Assembly (NCBI RefSeq): GCF_004115975.1
Contig: NZ_SDDZ01000005.1
Coordinates: 124,001-188,000, forward strand
Length of the DNA: 64,000 bases
Source: Gelidibacter gilvus
Lineage (GTDB): Bacteria > Bacteroidota > Bacteroidia > Flavobacteriales > Flavobacteriaceae
Reading direction: 5' to 3'
A program made the position numbers and the translations under genes. The notes under the pieces are model-generated. The model saw only the letters and a list, made by a program, of their open reading frames with translations. It was not told where the DNA came from and searched no databases. Below, piece after piece: positions 50,454 to 58,997 of the stretch; the stretch's first letter is position 1; every line of letters starts with the position of its first letter.

Positions 50454-52076
50454 ATGAATAATATTAAACACAATGTTATGTTAAGAACACTAAAAAACAT
50501 CTTTCTTGCCTTTACAATCGTGCTTTTCGCACAATCCTGTGAGAGCAATTTAGATTTACAACCTGAAGACAATCGCCTCACATCTGGTGCGGCCTTTGAT
50601 GAGCCTGGCGCCTATAAATCTTTTTTAGCTAAATTATATGCAGGAATCTCTGTCAGTGGACAGGAAGGACCAGCGGGAAACCCGGATTTAACTGGATTGG
50701 ACGAAGGGTTTTCCAATTATTTACGTTTGTATTGGTCCATGCAGGAACTCACTACAGATGAAGCAATAGTTGGATGGAATGATGGCACCATTAAAGATTT
50801 ACATGCCCAAACATGGACGTCTGGTAACGAGTTTATCCGCACCATGTACAGTAGAATATTTTACCAAGTGGCATTGACCAATGAGTTTTTACGTCAGACT
50901 TCCGATGCTAAATTAGATGCTCGTGGGGTTGACGCCAGCCTACGTTCTGAAATCCAGAACTATCGCGCTGAAGCCCGTTTTATGCGTGCTTTAACTTACT
51001 GGCATGCTATGGATTTATTCGGAAACGTCCCATTTGTTACAGAAGAAGACCCAATTGGAGCTTTCTTACCGCAACAAATTAAACGTGCAGATCTTTTTAC
51101 TTACGTAGAATCTGAATTGCTGGCTATTGAAAATGATATTGTTGCAGCAAGACAAAACGAATATGGAAGAGCTGACCAAGCTGCAGTTTGGATGTTGCTT
51201 TCCAAGATTTACTTGAATGCCGAAGTGTACACAGGCTCACCTCGTTATTCTGAAGTCATTACCTATACCACTAAAGTAATCGGGGCAGGATACACCATCC
51301 CAACAAATCCTTATTACCATTTGTTTTTAGCGGATAATGACACGAATGGTTCACAATCAGAAGTTATTTTTCCAATCACGTTTGATGGGTTGCACACCCA
51401 ATCGTTTGGAGGGATGACCTTCTTGATCCATGCAGCCGTTGGCGGCAGTATGAAACCTGCTGATTATGGAATTAATGGTGGATGGGCAGGTCTGAGAACC
51501 ACATCTGCATTGGTGGAACAATTTCCAGGAGAAGCGAACTCTGCCGACGGAAGAGCTTTGTTTTACACCGATGGTCAAACAAAAGAAATTAATAACACCT
51601 CAACGTTTACCCAAGGATATGCGGTAGAGAAGTTTAGAAATGTGGACGTCAATGGCGTTGCAGGTTCAGATCCTACAGGCGATATTCCCGATACGGATTT
51701 CCCAATGTTTAGATTGGCTGATGCCTATCTCATGTATGCCGAAGCATTTGTTAGAGGTGGTGGTGGAAGTGCTGCAGATGCAGTAACTTATATCAACCAA
51801 CTAAGAACTAGAGCCTACACCAACGCCTCAGGCAATATAAATCAGGCTGATTTGACGCTCAATTTTATTTTATCTGAGCGCTCAAGAGAATTATTCTGGG
51901 AAGCACACAGAAGAACGGATTTGATCAGATTTGGTCAATTTTCTGATCAAGGCATCTGGCCTTGGAAAAGAAACGTGCCTCAAGGTGCAACAACAGAAGC
52001 TTTTAGAGACCTCATGCCTTTACCTGCATCAGATTTAGGTATCAACACCAACTTAGAACAAAACCAAGGATATTAA
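50454..52076 (+). CDS. susD: SusD/RagB-family glycan-binding lipoprotein
   Basis: A 540-residue surface lipoprotein of TPR-like fold that closes the SusC channel and binds starch oligosaccharides. The lipobox is FAQSC (Cys about residue 29 from the first ATG). The second ATG at 50478 gives a more typical signal peptide and may be the true start. Typical features: YRAEARFMRALTYWHAMDLFGNVPFVTE (about 170-197), the central SusD domain, and a C-terminal LSERSRELFWEAHRRTDLIRFGQF (about 475-498) ending in NLEQNQGY. It is followed 12 bp later by the SusE/F gene. Confidence 0.95.
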   Translation: MNNIKHNVMLRTLKNIFLAFTIVLFAQSCESNLDLQPEDNRLTSGAAFDEPGAYKSFLAKLYAGISVSGQEGPAGNPDLTGLDEGFSNYLRLYWSMQELTTDEAIVGWNDGTIKDLHAQTWTSGNEFIRTMYSRIFYQVALTNEFLRQTSDAKLDARGVDASLRSEIQNYRAEARFMRALTYWHAMDLFGNVPFVTEEDPIGAFLPQQIKRADLFTYVESELLAIENDIVAARQNEYGRADQAAVWMLLSKIYLNAEVYTGSPRYSEVITYTTKVIGAGYTIPTNPYYHLFLADNDTNGSQSEVIFPITFDGLHTQSFGGMTFLIHAAVGGSMKPADYGINGGWAGLRTTSALVEQFPGEANSADGRALFYTDGQTKEINNTSTFTQGYAVEKFRNVDVNGVAGSDPTGDIPDTDFPMFRLADAYLMYAEAFVRGGGGSAADAVTYINQLRTRAYTNASGNINQADLTLNFILSERSRELFWEAHRRTDLIRFGQFSDQGIWPWKRNVPQGATTEAFRDLMPLPASDLGINTNLEQNQGY

Positions 52077-52088
52077 AAAAACAAACAC

Positions 52089-53441
52089 ATGAAAAATTTT
52101 AAAATATTTAGCTTATTTATTTTAGCCATGATTGGGCTAAATTCTTGTGAAACTGATGACGATGTCATTTTCATAGCTCAAGAACCAGGTGAATTTGTTT
52201 TAACAAATACCATCTTGCCAGAATACATTTTAACAGCATCAACCGGGAGCAATCTTGGGGAGCGTTTTACATGGAACAGCGCCGATTTTGGTGTTCCAAC
52301 AAACGTTTCGTATGATTTACAACGCTCCATAATTGGCGATTTTAGTGATGCGGTATTGGTAGGTACAACCTCAGGTAACGAAATTGCAATGACCATCGGA
52401 CAAATGATGGCTGCGGCTACTGAAGCTGGTTTGGATGCAAATCCTGCAACTCCAGAACCAAACACAGGCTCCTTTTCAGTAAGAATACGTGCTTATGTTG
52501 GCGGCGGTGGCAGCAACACAGAAAAGTTTTCTGATAACAAGACCATATCTGTAGTCCTTCAAGAAGCACAAACAGGTGGTAGTGAGATCACTAAATCTAC
52601 TTGGGGCATTGTCGGTTCAGGAGCACCAAACGGGTGGGATGGTCCAGACGTACCTTTTTATACCACCAAAGAAAGCAATGTCATTGTTGCCTATGCGACC
52701 TTAGTGGATGGACAAATTAAGTTCCGTGAAAATAATGCTTGGGGTGGCGATTATGGCGATTTGAATGGAGATGGCGTTTTAGATCAAGACCCTGACAATA
52801 ATATTAATGTTACTGCTGGCACTTATAAAATCACTATTGATTGGACTGACAACACCTATACACTAGAAAAATTCTACTGGGGATTGGTTGGCTCAGCTAC
52901 ACCAAATGGATGGGACGGACCAGATACCAAACTCCAATACGATTTTAATACCGATAGTTTTAAAACAGTCGTACAATTGAAAGACGGGGAACTGAAATTC
53001 AGAATGAATGATGCTTGGGGTGGCGATTATGGCGATCTTACAGGTGATGGTGTTCTCGATCAAGACGCAGATAACAATATCACAGTCACTGCAGGTTATT
53101 ATTTGGTCACTGCCAATTTTAATACTTTGGAATACTCTATTGAACCAACTGAAATTTGGGGCGCAGTAGGTTCTTCCACTCCTAACGGTTGGGATGGTCC
53201 TGATTATAAATTCACACGAGATTTTTCCAATCCAGGTGTTTGGGTACTAAAAAACATCACGCTAGTAGATGGTGAACTGAAATTTAGAATGAATGACGCA
53301 TGGGGTGGAGATTATGGCGATCTTACTGGTGATGGCGTTCTCGATCAAGAACCTGACAACAATATTGCAGTTACTGCAGGCACTTATACCATTACGCTGG
53401 ATTTTAGCGATGCCGGAAGACCGACTTACACTATGAAATAA
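52089..53441 (+). CDS. SusE/SusF-like starch-binding lipoprotein with three tandem CBM repeats
   Basis: A 450-residue lipoprotein (signal MKNFKIFSLFILAMIGLNSC, Cys20). Residues about 22-160 form an N-terminal SusE-type Ig-like domain. Three repeats of about 92 residues follow, starting near 172, 264 and 357, each with WG-x-VGS-x-x-PNGWDGPD and AWGGDYGDL-x-GDGVLDQ. Trp in these motifs probably stack on glucose rings. The DLNGDGVLD stretch resembles a calcium-binding loop, but its function here is inferred. It is surface-exposed in known homologues, increasing starch affinity. A strong terminator follows. Confidence 0.88.
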   Translation: MKNFKIFSLFILAMIGLNSCETDDDVIFIAQEPGEFVLTNTILPEYILTASTGSNLGERFTWNSADFGVPTNVSYDLQRSIIGDFSDAVLVGTTSGNEIAMTIGQMMAAATEAGLDANPATPEPNTGSFSVRIRAYVGGGGSNTEKFSDNKTISVVLQEAQTGGSEITKSTWGIVGSGAPNGWDGPDVPFYTTKESNVIVAYATLVDGQIKFRENNAWGGDYGDLNGDGVLDQDPDNNINVTAGTYKITIDWTDNTYTLEKFYWGLVGSATPNGWDGPDTKLQYDFNTDSFKTVVQLKDGELKFRMNDAWGGDYGDLTGDGVLDQDADNNITVTAGYYLVTANFNTLEYSIEPTEIWGAVGSSTPNGWDGPDYKFTRDFSNPGVWVLKNITLVDGELKFRMNDAWGGDYGDLTGDGVLDQEPDNNIAVTAGTYTITLDFSDAGRPTYTMK

Positions 53442-53452
53442 ATAATTTAACC

Positions 53453-53486
53453 AAGGCTATTCTTCACTGAATAGCCTTTTTTTTTA
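53453..53486 (+). terminator. Strong Rho-independent terminator after susE/F
   Basis: AAGGCTATTC (53453-53462) and GAATAGCCTT (53469-53478) form a perfect 10-bp stem with a 6-base loop and a T8 tail. Confidence 0.95.
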
Positions 53487-53499
53487 AAACCCTCTCAAT

Positions 53500-56358
53500 A
53501 TGCGAAAAATTACGTTTTATATAGTGTTATTTTTGTGTTCGCTTTCATACGCGCAGCAACAAAATGTCACTTATAATTATTCTCCTTATGGCTTTTCTGA
53601 GGATGATACTATCTCCATAACCTTCAATGGCAACAGCATCAACGAAGATACTTGGGGTGTTACCGGAAACGCGCTTTATTTATGGGCTTGGTCATTTGAT
53701 CTCAATAACCAAAATATTCAAAATAGCCCAACCAATGGCATTTGGGAAAACTCTGACGAAGCCAACAAGCTGACTTATAATTCTTTGACTGACACCTACA
53801 GCATTACTTTTACGCCTACAACTTTTTATGGAAGAAGTGGTATTGGCAGAATAGGATTTCTAGTCAAAGCAAAAAACGGAACTGGCGACAAAAAAAGCCA
53901 AGATATTCTATTAAGTGTCGGGAACTTTCGAGTGACCTTAACTTCACCACTACAGAATAGCACCACTATACTTGCCTCTGGTGGCAGCTTAAATATTTCG
54001 GCAACTAACACGGGAGGAAATGCGAGTTACAGCCTGATAGCCAACGGCACGAGCATTAACACTAATAGCAGTACTTCTAGTTATTCTTTTACCCATTCAA
54101 ACATCACTTCCAACCAAAGCTACAAACTGGAAACCACCCAATCGGGAACTACAATCACCAAATTATTTTCAGTGATTGTAAATCCCATAACAGTCTCATC
54201 AACCTTACCTTCTGGAATGGTTGACGGCATCAATTACAACACTTCAGATAACACCAAGGCGACTTTGGTGCTTGACGCACCCAATAAAGATTTTGTGTAT
54301 GTGGCAGGTAACTTCAACAATTGGCAACCCAACGCTTCCCATGCAATGAAAAAAGACGGTGCAACTGGCAAATTTTGGTTAGAATTAACAGGTTTAGTTG
54401 CTGGAGAAAATAACATTTATCAATATTGGGTGGTTGACCAAACGCCAATTGCAAATTCACCTATTTTAGTAAAAACAGCTGATCCTTATTCAACATTAGT
54501 ATTGTCACCATTTGATGACCCTTATATTCCCGCATCCACTTACCCTAACCTTCCGGCATATCCTGCAGGACAAGAGCGTGAAGTGACCGTTTTACAAACC
54601 GGTCAAACGCCTTACAACTGGCAAGTTTCCAATTTCACCAAACCTGCAAAAGAAGATTTGGTGGTTTATGAAGTCTTGATCAGGGATTTTGGTTCCAACC
54701 GAAATTTTCAAGATTTGATTGATCGCATGGATTATTTCAAAAATCTAAATATCAATGCCATTGAGCTTTTACCCGTGATGGAATTTGAAGGCAATGAAAG
54801 CTGGGGCTATAATACGTCTTTCCATATGGCTTTGGATAAGTTTTATGGCACTGAAAATAAGTTCAAAGAGTTTATTGATGTCTGTCACCAAAACGGCATC
54901 GCGGTTATTTTAGATGTAGCCTTAAACCATGCTTTTGGGAGAAATCCGATGGTTCGCATGTGGATGGACGATCCGGATGGCGATGGTTGGGGAGATCCAA
55001 GTACTGAAAACCCCTATTTCAATACGACACCAAGACATACTTATAACGTGGGTTCTGATTTTGATCATTCTAATCCACGAACTAAAGATTACGTAAGACG
55101 TGTCGTTAAACATTGGATTGAAGAATTTAAGATTGATGGTTTCCGTTGGGATTTGACCAAAGGGTTTACACAAAACTGTACCGAAAATGATGAAGGTTGT
55201 ACCAATGCCTATCAAGCGGATCGTGTGGCGGTTTTAAAAGATTATGCCGACTACTCTTGGTCACTGGACGATTCTCATTATGTAATTTTTGAACATTTAG
55301 GGTCAGAAAACGAAGAAAAGGAATGGGCCAATTACCGATATAACGAAGGCAAAGGCATTATGATGTGGGGCAATATGAATTATGCTTACAACGAATTAAC
55401 CATGGGATTTACCGCAGATATCAGTGGGATCGGACACAAATCAAGACCCTCGTTTCAAGGACCACGTGTTATCGGTTATGCTGAAAGTCATGATGAAGAG
55501 CGGTTGATGTACAAAAATCTTCAATATGGAAACAGTACAAACAGTTCCCATGACGTAAAAAATTTAAACACGGCTTTATCTCGCATGTCTGCTTTGGGTG
55601 CCGTGACTTTGACAGTTCCTGGTCCAAAAATGATCTGGCACTTTGGCGAATTGGGCATGGAAAACTCCATTTTCACTTGTAATGATGGTACTGTTAATGT
55701 TCCTGGTGGTCCTGACGGCGATTGTAAACTGGACACCAAACCACAACCCCAATGGACACAAAATTGGACTGGCGACACTAATAGAAATAAAATCTATAAT
55801 GATTGGGCGCGAATTATTGCATTAAAAACCAATGAACCTGTTTTTAAAGGTGATTATACGATGACGTCTAATAATCTGACACCGTCTATCGAAATTTTTG
55901 ATACAACATTACCAACTAGCAGCCTGAATAGAGTGATTGTTTTAGCAAATTTTGATGTGACTGCAAAAACAATGAATACCACCATCCCGACGGGCCAAAC
56001 TTGGTATGATTTGATGGATGCCAACGGAAGCACCACCTATAATAGTGAAAGCGTAAGCATTGCTGCAGGTCAGTTTAGAATTTTTGGAAATAAAGCATCC
56101 ACATTAAGTACGGACAGTTTTGAAAATATTTCAGGTTTCGCTATTTATCCAAACCCTGCCAACACTACTTTTAAAGTCAATAAAGACGTAAGTATGCTTG
56201 AGATTTATGATCTGACCGGGAAACGCATCAAATCGTTTAGAGGCGACTTTACGCCATCAAACAGTTTCGATATTTCCGATTTGAATCAAAGCATCTATCT
56301 CATTAAAATTGAGAATAAAAACGGACAAATGTTGACTTCAAAATTGATAAAATTATAG
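53500..56358 (+). CDS. Secreted GH13 alpha-amylase with CBM48-like domain and T9SS sorting tail
   Basis: A 952-residue enzyme with signal peptide MRKITFYIVLFLCSLSYAQ. The N-terminal half has beta-sandwich domains, including a CBM48-like segment VYVAGNFNNWQPNASHAM (about 265-285). The GH13 barrel carries VILDVALNHAFGRNPM, IDGFRWDLTKGF (nucleophile Asp), YVIFEHLGSENEEKE (Glu) and GYAESHDEERLMY (Asp). The C-terminus (about 873-952) has GFAIYPNPANTTFKVNK, IYDLTGKRIKSF and a final SKLIKL typical of type IX sorting domains, so it is exported and may be surface-anchored. It is the SusG counterpart that first cuts starch. Confidence 0.95.
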   Translation: MRKITFYIVLFLCSLSYAQQQNVTYNYSPYGFSEDDTISITFNGNSINEDTWGVTGNALYLWAWSFDLNNQNIQNSPTNGIWENSDEANKLTYNSLTDTYSITFTPTTFYGRSGIGRIGFLVKAKNGTGDKKSQDILLSVGNFRVTLTSPLQNSTTILASGGSLNISATNTGGNASYSLIANGTSINTNSSTSSYSFTHSNITSNQSYKLETTQSGTTITKLFSVIVNPITVSSTLPSGMVDGINYNTSDNTKATLVLDAPNKDFVYVAGNFNNWQPNASHAMKKDGATGKFWLELTGLVAGENNIYQYWVVDQTPIANSPILVKTADPYSTLVLSPFDDPYIPASTYPNLPAYPAGQEREVTVLQTGQTPYNWQVSNFTKPAKEDLVVYEVLIRDFGSNRNFQDLIDRMDYFKNLNINAIELLPVMEFEGNESWGYNTSFHMALDKFYGTENKFKEFIDVCHQNGIAVILDVALNHAFGRNPMVRMWMDDPDGDGWGDPSTENPYFNTTPRHTYNVGSDFDHSNPRTKDYVRRVVKHWIEEFKIDGFRWDLTKGFTQNCTENDEGCTNAYQADRVAVLKDYADYSWSLDDSHYVIFEHLGSENEEKEWANYRYNEGKGIMMWGNMNYAYNELTMGFTADISGIGHKSRPSFQGPRVIGYAESHDEERLMYKNLQYGNSTNSSHDVKNLNTALSRMSALGAVTLTVPGPKMIWHFGELGMENSIFTCNDGTVNVPGGPDGDCKLDTKPQPQWTQNWTGDTNRNKIYNDWARIIALKTNEPVFKGDYTMTSNNLTPSIEIFDTTLPTSSLNRVIVLANFDVTAKTMNTTIPTGQTWYDLMDANGSTTYNSESVSIAAGQFRIFGNKASTLSTDSFENISGFAIYPNPANTTFKVNKDVSMLEIYDLTGKRIKSFRGDFTPSNSFDISDLNQSIYLIKIENKNGQMLTSKLIKL

Positions 56359-56382
56359 TCTAGATAAATGACTTAGCAAAAG

Positions 56383-56412
56383 AAGCTTCTCAGAAATGGG
56401 GAGCTTTTTTTA
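56383..56412 (+). terminator. Terminator after the secreted amylase gene
   Basis: AAGCTTCTC (from 56383) and GGGAGCTT pair with one or two mismatches and are followed by T7. It closes the plus arm of the starch locus. Confidence 0.75.
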
Positions 56413-56622
56413 TAGCTACCTCACAGAGAATCTCTGCCATTGTTGGTGTTTTCCACCAACAATTCCAATTTCGCATGGAAACAGTAAACTTTTGATGGAG
56501 AACCAATGAAACTCTTGAAAATCAGAGCTACCAAAAATGATATAGCAAATTAAAAATTGTCAAAACAGTAATTTTACGCTATTAATTCAGAAGATTTACT
56601 TATATTTAATAAAATTTCGATT

Positions 56623-57042
56623 ATGGAAACAACAAACGATATAATTAAAGACATTCCAGCAAATATTTCAGATAGTCAGGTTGTCAATTATTTACATTCA
56701 GAAAAACTAGGCACAAAGCAAGTCAAACTTTTCAAGGCTTTAACACACTCAACTGATAAAGTCATCTCTGAGTGGTTTGAAATTAGTGAAAAAACATTCC
56801 AAAATTATCGGAGTTCTAAAGCCAAATTAAATATAAATTTTAAAGAGAAATTAGTTCTACTTTTCTCTCTATATAAGCAAGGAGAGCGGGTTTTTGGATC
56901 TAAAGAAGCGTTTAGTGAATGGCTGGAAAAGCCAAACTTTCATTTCAATGATGCGCGACCTGTTGACTTTTTTAAAACAATTTCTGGAATCAGATACATT
57001 GAAGATAGATTGACAGGAATTGAATATGGTGACAATGTCTAA
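56623..57042 (+). CDS. Xre/MbcA/ParS-family antitoxin
   Basis: A 139-residue antitoxin of the Xre-RES type. Residues about 40-85 form a helix-turn-helix-like segment (LFKALTHSTDKVISEWFEISEKTFQNYRSSKAKL). The C-terminal toxin-binding domain has VFGSKEAFSEWLEKPNFHFNDARPVDFF then GIRYIEDRLTGIEYG, the DUF2384 pattern. Two bases separate it from the toxin gene. It probably also represses its own promoter. Confidence 0.9.
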   Translation: METTNDIIKDIPANISDSQVVNYLHSEKLGTKQVKLFKALTHSTDKVISEWFEISEKTFQNYRSSKAKLNINFKEKLVLLFSLYKQGERVFGSKEAFSEWLEKPNFHFNDARPVDFFKTISGIRYIEDRLTGIEYGDNV

Positions 57043-57044
57043 AT

Positions 57045-57500
57045 ATGGAAGTATACAGAATTTCACATAAAAATCATTCAAAAGCATTATCAAGTTCAGG
57101 CGTAGCAAACCGATGGAATTTAGATGGAGAGTTCGTTATTTACGCAGGCGCATCGAGGTCCTTATCAACTTTAGAATTAGTAGTTCATCGCAATTCCATA
57201 AACAAACTTCCCGAGTATGAAGTCATGATCATCTCAATAGCCGATGAAGAGGATTTATATGAGCAAATTACAATTAAAAAACTACCGCAAAATTGGCGAT
57301 CGTTTGAAGCCTATTACAAATTGCAAATGATTGGTTCAAATTGGTATAAAGAACAGCGTTCTTTAGTTCTAAAAGTACCTTCCGCCGTTATTTCGAAGGA
57401 GTATAATTATATAATCAACACCAAACATCCGTTATTTATTAAAAAGGTGGCATTAGTAAGAAATGAAGATTATTTTTTTGATGAAAGATTATTTGGATAA
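57045..57500 (+). CDS. RES-domain toxin
   Basis: A 151-residue protein of the RES family, with Arg in YRISHKNHSKALSSSGVANRWN (Arg-Glu-Ser region: Arg5, Ser) and the pattern VIYAGASRSLSTLELVVHRN containing the key Glu, plus a late Ser in LVLKVPSAVISKEYNYIIN. RES toxins degrade or modify NAD+. Tightly coupled to the antitoxin upstream. It lies directly after the starch locus; no mobile element is visible around it. Confidence 0.9.
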   Translation: MEVYRISHKNHSKALSSSGVANRWNLDGEFVIYAGASRSLSTLELVVHRNSINKLPEYEVMIISIADEEDLYEQITIKKLPQNWRSFEAYYKLQMIGSNWYKEQRSLVLKVPSAVISKEYNYIINTKHPLFIKKVALVRNEDYFFDERLFG

Positions 57501-57614
57501 CAACCCTTTATTTGACAAGAATTAATCCACTTACAGTTAATTTGAATTAAAAACGACTGATCTCTTTTTGTTTCACATATTTACCCTAGCATGGAGCGTC
57601 ATAGACTAACACCA

Positions 57615-57977
57615 CTAACTTGATGCATCTAAACCCTCCAGAATCTCTTTAAGAACCACTGCTTGATTATGCGCTGTATCCTTTGCACCATAAAGCAACG
57701 TCACCTTTTGATCTTTTGCCTTTTGACGTAGTTCTTTTAAAACCTCGGATTGATCTTTTAACTCTTTCTTATACTTATTAGAGAAATCGTCAAACTTTTC
57801 TGGATCATGATCAAACCACTTTCGCAGTTCGGTAGACGGTGCCAAATCCTTATTCCAGTCATCTAATTTGGCCTCTTCCTTAGAAACGCCTCTGGGCCAA
57901 ATCCGATCAATCAATATCCGATAGCCATCGCTTTTTGAAGGCGTGTCGTACACCCGTTTTATTTGGATTGGTTTCAT
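57615..57977 (-). CDS. DUF488 family protein
   Basis: A 120-residue DUF488 (YeaO-type) protein. Features are QIKRVYDTPSKSDGYRILIDRIWPRGVSKEEAKLDDWNKDLAPSTELRKWFDHDP in the first half and LLYGAKDTAHNQAVVLKEIL at the end. Function is unknown. It is convergent with the RES toxin and lies 6 bp after the ferredoxin-reductase-like gene on the same strand, so it is probably co-transcribed with it. Confidence 0.9.
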   Translation of the reverse strand: MKPIQIKRVYDTPSKSDGYRILIDRIWPRGVSKEEAKLDDWNKDLAPSTELRKWFDHDPEKFDDFSNKYKKELKDQSEVLKELRQKAKDQKVTLLYGAKDTAHNQAVVLKEILEGLDASS

Positions 57978-57983
57978 GGCAAA

Positions 57984-58655
57984 TTAAAATGCTTCCATTA
58001 CGATTTGCTCTTTCTTCACATTCAAATTGGCCAACTGCTTTTCAACAGCCTCCATCATAGGGGGCGGTCCACAGAGATAAAAATGTTTGTCGTAAGCAAG
58101 TCCGCAGTTATTAAGGAATTTCTCAGTAATCTGTCCATGTTCAAAACCTTCAGCAGTATCCCTAGATAGAATATTGATAAAATTATCACCTAACATCTCA
58201 TGGAATTCCGTTTCAAGAATGATATCGTCTTTCGTCTTGTTGGCAAAAATAAGTTTATTGTTTCCCAATTTATTCTGTGCCTTCAAGTTCCTCAAAATTG
58301 AAATAAACGGCGTCACTCCTGCCCCACCGGCTATGAAGGTGCCTTCGCCTTTATAGGCAATGGCACCAAAAACTTCATTAACAATCAAATGATCGCCAGC
58401 TTTTAGAGACAGTAATTTGTTCGTGACCCCTTTACGTAACGGATAGGTTTTGATCATAAATTCGAGATTCTCATCCTTTGGAAGCGATGTAAACGTAAAA
58501 GGACGGCCTTCATTTTCCCATCCCGCCTCCTCCACAAATATTTCAGTTGCTTGTCCTGGTTCAAATTCCAGACCTTCGGGTTTTTCGACCACTATATGCA
58601 ACACATCATGTGTGGCATGTTCAATCGATTTTATAGTTACTTCTTGATTTTCCAT
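57984..58655 (-). CDS. Ferredoxin-NADP reductase-like flavoprotein
   Basis: A 223-residue FNR-superfamily protein. The FAD-binding domain includes GRPFTFTSLPKDENLEFMIKTYP (RxYS-like region replaced by RPFTFTS) and an NAD(P)-binding part GTFIAGGAGVTPFISILRNL then HFYLCGPPPMMEAVEKQL, with LCGPPPM diagnostic. No iron-sulfur domain, so it needs an external electron carrier. Partner unknown. Precedes DUF488 and follows aconitase on the same strand after a 342-bp gap. Confidence 0.88.
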   Translation of the reverse strand: MENQEVTIKSIEHATHDVLHIVVEKPEGLEFEPGQATEIFVEEAGWENEGRPFTFTSLPKDENLEFMIKTYPLRKGVTNKLLSLKAGDHLIVNEVFGAIAYKGEGTFIAGGAGVTPFISILRNLKAQNKLGNNKLIFANKTKDDIILETEFHEMLGDNFINILSRDTAEGFEHGQITEKFLNNCGLAYDKHFYLCGPPPMMEAVEKQLANLNVKKEQIVMEAF

Positions 58656-58997
58656 TTTTTAGAAATTAATTGTTTTGGATGAGCATTTTTTATTGCAATG
58701 CGAGGTTTGTATAACTTCTATCTGTTAGAGTCAAAATGTAGATAAAGGATACAAAATATTCGATATTTCTATATTTTGTTGGTAATTGGAAATTTCAACA
58801 ATCGTCAATCCCCAAACCCGTCTTCGCAAAAAGCATGGACGGGCAATCAGAATTCTAATATTAACTATTATTTATTGGTATTCGTTATTAGCAGGATGTT
58901 GCCTGTCGTCCACTTCAACTTCAATTTCAACTTGGATTTCAAATTCAATTTCTCCAGTAATTAGTCATAATTCTGAATTCATAACTCATCACCTCAC
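58656..58997. other. Intergenic region between aconitase and the FNR-like gene
   Basis: Contains a stem CCCGTC/GACGGG (58817-58843) and a pyrimidine-rich run with repeated TTCAAY units (about 58905-58955). The stem could be the aconitase terminator, although the T tail on the minus strand is weak. No gene recognised. Confidence 0.5.

Noticed and set aside
58905-58955. A CRISPR-like or tandem repeat in the pyrimidine-rich run
   Set aside because: Units are short, irregular TTCAAY repeats without spacers.
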